This document shows, in pieces, positions 59,934 through 64,000 of a stretch of 64,000 nt of DNA. This DNA is from Paraeggerthella sp964369725 (GTDB taxonomy: Bacteria; Actinomycetota; Coriobacteriia; Coriobacteriales; Eggerthellaceae). Numbering within the stretch: the stretch's first letter is position 1; the number at the start of each line of letters is the position of its first letter. The position numbers and the translations under genes were made by a program. Below the pieces are notes generated by a model. That model was given only the letters and a program-made list of their open reading frames with translations. It had not been told where the DNA came from and searched no databases. The stretch covers positions 1 to 64,000 of the forward strand of contig CAYJGC010000002.1 in assembly GCA_964369725.1 (NCBI GenBank), read 5' to 3'.

Positions 59934-61604
59934 GTGGATCATGTCTTAAAGAAGTATTGCCCGCGTATCGAATTCGATTCCTACGAGGATTTTTATAAGA
60001 ATTTTCAGATCGAAGTACCTGATGTTTTTAATTTCGGTTTTGATGTTGTTGACGAATGGGCACGTGTAGAGCCTGAAAAGCGCGCTCTTGTGTGGTGTAA
60101 TGATGCGGGCGAGGAACGCGTGTTTACCTTTTCAGATATTGCACTTCTTTCTAATCAAGCAGCTAATGGTTTTTCACAGCGAGGGATTGGTAAAGGTGAC
60201 GTGGTGATGGTTGTTGTTCGCCGTCGCTGGGAATACTGGATTTGTGCAACTGCACTCTGCAAGCTTGGCGCTACTATCATCCCTGCATCGCTTCAGCTTA
60301 CAAAAAAGGACATCGTCTATCGGGCTCAAAGTGCAAACGTAAAGGCTGTGGTATGTTTTGATGATTCTTATGTATGCGAACAAATGGAACTTGCCATGGA
60401 AGAGTTGCCTTCAATTCAATCACGTATTATCGTGGCCGGTGATCGTGAAGGATGGATTTCTTTTGCCTCGCTGATGGAAGGTGAATCAGATACATTTGAG
60501 CGCCCAACAGGGGAGCGTGGAGTCACCAGTAAAGACATCATGCTGATTTATTTCACTTCAGGAACTACGGGACTTGCGAAAGCAGTCTGCCATAATTTTG
60601 CGCATCCGCTCGGGCATATCCTGACAGCAAAATACTGGCAACAAGTGCAAGAAAACAAGCTTCATATGAGCGTTACTGATAGCGGCTGGGCAAAATTTGG
60701 GTGGGGAAAAATCTACGGTCAGTGGATTGCTGGCGCAACGGTATTTGCTTACGATATGGATTCCTTTGTTCCGACGAAGCTCCTGCAAAAAATTCAAGAC
60801 TATAAACTTACTACGTTTTGCGTACCGCCCACCATGTATCGCTTTATGCTGCAAGAAGATGTTGCTGCGTATGATTTATCTAGTGTTGAAACGTTTGCCA
60901 CTGCTGGCGAGCCGCTAAATGCTGAGGTAACGCTTGCATGGGAACGTTTAACCGGTCATCGTATTCGCGAAGGGTTCGGGCAAAGCGAAGGACCAGTGTT
61001 GCTTGCAACTTTTCCTTGGGTTGATCCACGCCCGGGATCTATGGGAAAGCCTTCCCCTTTACTCAATGTTAAACTTTTGGGTGAATGTGGTGTTGAAGTA
61101 CCTGATGGGGAAGAGGGAGCGATTTGCTTAACGCGCCTGAGAGAGGCTTATCCACCTGGTTTGTTTGTTGGTTATTACCAAGACGACGAGCGTACGCGCG
61201 AATCTGTGGGCGGAGAATACTATAATCTGCATGACATGGCTTGGCGTGATTCTGATGGGTATTTCTTTTTCGTGGGGCGTGACGATGACGTAATCAAATG
61301 TTCAGGCTATCGTATTGGGCCTTTTGAGGTTGAAAGTGCCTTAGTAGAGCACGATGCGGTTATTGAAAGTGCTGTTACAGCTGCTCCTGATCCCATACGG
61401 GGACTCGTCGTAAAGGCTACGGTAGTTCTTGCGAAAGGGTGGGAGCCGAGCGATGAACTGATTCGCGAACTACAAGACCACGTAAAGAACACGACAGCTC
61501 CGTATAAATATCCTCGCATAGTAGAGTTTGTCGATGAACTCCCTAAAACTATAGGCGGAAAGATTAAACGTAAGCTTATTCGTACACAAGACGGGGTAGA
61601 GTAA
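59934..61604 (+). CDS. AMP-forming acyl-CoA synthetase (copy 2)
   Basis: 556 residues, a paralogue of the gene at 53994; starts are nearly parallel (DVFNFGFDVVDEWARVEPEKRALVW). ANL motifs: YFTSGTTGLAKAV, GFGQSEGPVL, YYNLHDMAWRDSDGYFFFVGRDDDVIKCSGYRIGPFEVES, and PKTIGGKIKRK. A GTG start follows AAGGGAGATTATCC. It may activate the acid formed, or needed, by the adjacent oxidoreductase route. Followed by its own terminator. Confidence 0.92.
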   Translation: MDHVLKKYCPRIEFDSYEDFYKNFQIEVPDVFNFGFDVVDEWARVEPEKRALVWCNDAGEERVFTFSDIALLSNQAANGFSQRGIGKGDVVMVVVRRRWEYWICATALCKLGATIIPASLQLTKKDIVYRAQSANVKAVVCFDDSYVCEQMELAMEELPSIQSRIIVAGDREGWISFASLMEGESDTFERPTGERGVTSKDIMLIYFTSGTTGLAKAVCHNFAHPLGHILTAKYWQQVQENKLHMSVTDSGWAKFGWGKIYGQWIAGATVFAYDMDSFVPTKLLQKIQDYKLTTFCVPPTMYRFMLQEDVAAYDLSSVETFATAGEPLNAEVTLAWERLTGHRIREGFGQSEGPVLLATFPWVDPRPGSMGKPSPLLNVKLLGECGVEVPDGEEGAICLTRLREAYPPGLFVGYYQDDERTRESVGGEYYNLHDMAWRDSDGYFFFVGRDDDVIKCSGYRIGPFEVESALVEHDAVIESAVTAAPDPIRGLVVKATVVLAKGWEPSDELIRELQDHVKNTTAPYKYPRIVEFVDELPKTIGGKIKRKLIRTQDGVE

Positions 61605-61610
61605 TTGTTT

Positions 61611-61646
61611 TGAGGCTGCGCGTATCTTGCGTAGCCTCAATTTTTT
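61611..61646 (+). terminator. Terminator after the second acyl-CoA synthetase
   Basis: Arms TGAGGCTgCGC / GCGtAGCCTCA (a single mismatch) with a 7-nt loop and six T. Confidence 0.85.
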
Positions 61647-61697
61647 AAATCTCCGCAACACCAATTTATTTCTAAAATATTTAACCAAAAAAGTAGC

Positions 61698-61725
61698 TTG
61701 CTTATAAGGGTAAAGCTTGTATAAT
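61698..61725 (+). promoter_or_regulatory. Promoter of azlCD, suggesting a leaderless transcript
   Basis: TTGCTT (61698-61703), 16-bp spacer, TATAAT (61720-61725). The start codons are GTG 61728 or ATG 61734, only 2-8 bp downstream of the -10, and no ribosome-binding site is present. Confidence 0.65.
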
Positions 61726-61733
61726 CGGTGCCT

Positions 61734-62420
61734 ATGGTTTCACGGGCTTACATACAACAGTCGTTTCAAGCAGCTTTGCCTATAATGCTTGGTTATATAG
61801 CCATTGGGATACCATGTGGGATTCTAAGCGACTCAATTGGACTTAATGCAGCACAAGTTTTCATGCTTTCGATGCTATTTTATTCTGGTGCAGGGCAATT
61901 TATGATTGCTAACATGTGGTTAGCTGGCTCTCCACTTTTTTCGATTATTGCAAGTGTGTCTTTGGTAAACACGAGGCAAATGCTCTATTCGGCTGCTTTT
62001 GCTCCAACTTGTAAGGGAGTAAAGAAGCGACTCTCTTTTTTGTTTGCTGCGACGGTGACGGATGAGAGTTACGGCGTTAATGTTAAGAAATTTGAAGAAG
62101 GAAGCTGGTCTGTTTCGCGGGCTACTATGGTGAATTTGTTTTCTCAGACTTCATGGGCTTTTTCTAATGTTGTGGGTGTTTTGATAGGCGATGCTATTGG
62201 AATTCCTTTGGCGATCGCAGCCTTTGCAATGACTTCAATTTTTATTTGCCTTCTGGTAACTCAGAAAGCGTCACGTGGCAACTTGGTAGCGTCTGGATTT
62301 GCGATTCTTGGTGTTATCGTATGTAAGGTCATTGGTTTATCCGGACCCGCTATTTTGCTCGGGGCTATAGTGGGTGTTTTAGCAGCTCTTGTTTATTCAA
62401 GATTTGAGGGAAATTCATAA
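61734..62420 (+). CDS. azlC: AzlC-family branched-chain amino acid exporter, large subunit
   Basis: 228 residues with about five to six TM helices. AYIQQSFQAALPIMLGYIAIGIPCGIL, FYSGAGQFM, SLVNTRQMLYSAAFAP and TDESYGVN are AzlC hallmarks. With AzlD it forms a BrnFE-type exporter of leucine, isoleucine or valine. ATG 61734 is preferred over GTG 61728 because of the -10 position. It overlaps azlD by 1 bp (TAATG). The link to the oxidoreductase cluster is positional. Confidence 0.92.
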   Translation: MVSRAYIQQSFQAALPIMLGYIAIGIPCGILSDSIGLNAAQVFMLSMLFYSGAGQFMIANMWLAGSPLFSIIASVSLVNTRQMLYSAAFAPTCKGVKKRLSFLFAATVTDESYGVNVKKFEEGSWSVSRATMVNLFSQTSWAFSNVVGVLIGDAIGIPLAIAAFAMTSIFICLLVTQKASRGNLVASGFAILGVIVCKVIGLSGPAILLGAIVGVLAALVYSRFEGNS

Positions 62421-62752
62421 TGGAAGCCATGAGTTGGGGAGATTTTTTTATCGTTTTTGCAAGCTGTGCAATTGTTATGCTCGTTTGTCGCGTTGTGCCG
62501 TTATTTGCTTTAAAAGGAAAAACGCTGCCCGAGAATATTGAACGTGCGTTAAGCTTTATACCTCCGGCAGCTTTTGCTGCATTAGTTGCCAATGATTTAT
62601 TTACGCCGGGTATGTTTGATGCAGGGTTTTGGCCTGCTGGCGCTCCTCTTGTTTCAGCTGTTTTTGTTGCCGTAGTAGCATGGAAGACTCAGTCGCTACT
62701 TATTAGTGGAGTGGTAGGTGTAGCGATTTATGCTCTCCTGACTTATTTGTAG
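62420..62752 (+). CDS. azlD: AzlD-family branched-chain amino acid transport protein, small subunit
   Basis: 110 residues, about four TM helices. CAIVMLVCRVVPLFALKGKTLPENIERALSFIPPAAFAALV is the AzlD signature. The start overlaps the azlC stop by one base, indicating coupled translation of an AzlCD pair. Confidence 0.92.
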   Translation: MEAMSWGDFFIVFASCAIVMLVCRVVPLFALKGKTLPENIERALSFIPPAAFAALVANDLFTPGMFDAGFWPAGAPLVSAVFVAVVAWKTQSLLISGVVGVAIYALLTYL

Positions 62753-62882
62753 CGGTAAAGTAGTGTAGGGCTAAGTGAAATAAAGGGGCTTGAGTTATTT
62801 AAGCTGTGGTTTGGTGGCATTTGTTCCTTTTAGCTAGTCGGGAATATTGGCTTTCGTCTTCGAAAAATGGTCAAAAAACCTC

Positions 62883-62911
62883 TTGCGTAGTTCTTAATTG
62901 GGGGGTATACT
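62883..62911 (+). promoter_or_regulatory. Promoter of rplS
   Basis: TTGCGT (62883-62888) and TATACT (62906-62911) separated by 17 bp. Start near 62918 would give a leader of about 57 nt. Confidence 0.6.
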
Positions 62912-62974
62912 ATCAAATCGTGTCTTTATAAGACAGTACATATGCGTTTAATAAATATATAAGAAGGAACAATC

Positions 62975-63322
62975 ATGGATATCATTCGTGCAATAGAACA
63001 ACAGCAGATTAAACAAGACGTGCCCGAATTCAACGTAGGCGACAACGTGAAAGTTCACTATCGCATTGTTGAAGGTAGCCGTGAACGTGTTCAGGTTTTC
63101 CAAGGCGATGTCATTCGTCGTCAAGGCGGATCAAATCGCGAAACATTTACTGTGCGCAAAATTAGCTTCACCATCGGTGTAGAGCGTACCTTCCCTGTAC
63201 ATTCTCCAAAAATTGAGCGTATAGAAGTAGTACGCAAGGGTGACGTTCGCCGCGCTAAACTTTATTACCTACGTAAGAAGGTTGGTAAGGCTGCAAAAAT
63301 TAAAGAAAAAGCCTTCCGCTAG
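62975..63322 (+). CDS. rplS: 50S ribosomal protein L19
   Basis: 115 residues, the expected length. IIRAIEQQQIKQDVPEFNVGDNVKVHYRIVEGSRERVQVFQGDVI and FTVRKISFTIGVERTFPVHSPKIERIEVVRKGDVRRAKLYYLRKKVGKAAKIKE match L19. It lies at the 30S-50S interface. AGAAGGAAC precedes the ATG. It is not accompanied by trmD here; rnhB follows after a terminator. Confidence 0.97.
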   Translation: MDIIRAIEQQQIKQDVPEFNVGDNVKVHYRIVEGSRERVQVFQGDVIRRQGGSNRETFTVRKISFTIGVERTFPVHSPKIERIEVVRKGDVRRAKLYYLRKKVGKAAKIKEKAFR

Positions 63323-63340
63323 GATATTAATTACACAGGT

Positions 63341-63374
63341 CAAAGCCCCTTACTCAACAGGTAAGGGGCTTTGT
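63341..63374 (+). terminator. Terminator of rplS
   Basis: Arms AAAGCCCCTTAC / GTAAGGGGCTTT with a 7-nt loop, followed by GTTATATTTT. Confidence 0.9.
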
Positions 63375-63423
63375 TATATTTTAACGCGTTTACCAAGAGA
63401 TTAATTGAGAGATAGAAGTCTAA

Positions 63424-64000
63424 ATGGGACAGACGGTTCAGGAAATAAAACAACTGCTTCAGCAGGCTAATAAGGAAGAATTTGCAGTTCTTGAGCGCTC
63501 TTTGTGTGCCGATACACGAAAGGGAGTCCACCTTGCGTTAGAGGTTGCCAGGCGTCGATTAGAGAATGAAGCCCAGGAGGCTTTACGTATAAAAGAACTT
63601 TATGATTACGAGTTCGATTTAGCGGGTGACAGAGGGAATGGTATTATTGTTGGCTTAGATGAAGTTGGTCGAGGACCTCTGGCAGGTCCATTAACAGTAG
63701 GTGCTGTTATTCTGCCTCGTCAATTACATCTAGAGGGTCTTAATGATTCAAAACAGCTATCTCATATCATGAGGGAGACTTTATCTCGAGAAATCAAGAG
63801 GCATGCGCTTGCTTGGTCAGTCGTACACGTGGAGCCTGAGCAAATCGATTCACGTGGTATGGCAACATGTTTGTTGTGGGCTTTTCGGCATGCGCTCTCG
63901 ATTATAGAAACAAAAGGCCTAGTGCCTGACGCAGTCCTTTTAGATGGGAATCCTCTTCGAATAGACAAGCGTGAAATCAATGTCATAAAAGGCGATAGTA
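63424..64000 (+). CDS. rnhB: Ribonuclease HII, N-terminal part (runs off the window)
   Basis: 192 codons before the edge. A helical N-terminal extension of about 65 residues, as in Firmicutes RnhB, precedes the catalytic domain: GLDEVGRGPLAGPL (Asp and Glu of the DEG(R) motif), NDSKQLS, and DAVLLDGNP with the third acidic residue. It excises ribonucleotides from DNA. Start ATG 63424 is chosen as the first in frame; the ribosome-binding site (GAGAGATAG) is weak. Confidence 0.92.
   Translation, partial: MGQTVQEIKQLLQQANKEEFAVLERSLCADTRKGVHLALEVARRRLENEAQEALRIKELYDYEFDLAGDRGNGIIVGLDEVGRGPLAGPLTVGAVILPRQLHLEGLNDSKQLSHIMRETLSREIKRHALAWSVVHVEPEQIDSRGMATCLLWAFRHALSIIETKGLVPDAVLLDGNPLRIDKREINVIKGDS

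Overview
The window is 64 kb of a low-to-mid-GC bacterial chromosome, densely packed with housekeeping genes. It contains no rRNA, prophage, insertion sequence, CRISPR array or other obvious mobile DNA. The gene set points to an anaerobic, amino-acid-fermenting actinobacterium of the Coriobacteriia type: a minimal two-gene SUF Fe-S system, a glycine cleavage operon with a split P protein, a 2-oxoacid:ferredoxin oxidoreductase, Pta/AckA, GlpX-type fructose bisphosphatase and NhaC/AzlCD/OPT transporters. This assignment is inference from gene content; no phylogenetic marker was compared. A run of 100 N at 34297-34396, flanked by an exact 55-bp duplication, shows a draft assembly.

Layout. 0-2.2 kb: tRNA-His and tRNA-Lys, the SstT serine/threonine symporter and tRNA-Leu. 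2.2-4 kb: a Y-family polymerase behind a perfect GAAC-N4-GTTC LexA-type box, with a small companion gene. 4-9.2 kb: AhcY, a membrane glycosyltransferase, ComF and an orphan solute-binding lipoprotein. 9.2-12.5 kb: larB with a short, motif-poor larC-like gene, then convergent smsB/smsC with a palindrome in the promoter. 12.6-17.8 kb: an M16C metalloprotease, two single-pass membrane proteins and a DUF454 protein. 18-19.4 kb: infC-rpmI-rplT with an attenuator-like leader and an apparent AUA start for IF3. 19.4-28 kb: a NifX-like protein, a DEAD-box helicase, a tRNA Gly-Cys-Gly cluster, a lipid kinase, RNase D, a YugP-type protease, xseAB and a HIT protein.

28-37.7 kb is the glycine and acetate block: ackA, a tandem glycine riboswitch, gcvT-gcvH-gcvPA-gcvPB-lplA-lpd, and convergent pta. 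Glycine is decarboxylated to CO2, NH3 and a C1 unit by lipoylated GcvH, charged by LplA and reoxidised by Lpd; Pta/AckA make ATP from acetyl-CoA. 37.9-46.5 kb: UDP-galactopyranose mutase with a glycosyltransferase, an OPT transporter, CoaX, NhaC, a phosphodiesterase and a dGTPase. 46.7-53 kb: dnaG, def-fmt-rsmB and glpX.

53.2-62.8 kb is the most distinctive region. Two copies of a module (XRE-cupin regulator followed by AMP-forming acyl-CoA synthetase) flank a P-loop ATPase and a four-subunit ferredoxin-dependent 2-oxoacid oxidoreductase, with azlCD (branched-chain amino acid export) immediately downstream. It plausibly processes branched-chain or aromatic 2-oxoacids to acyl-CoA and acid; the substrate is not readable from sequence. 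The window closes with rplS and the start of rnhB.
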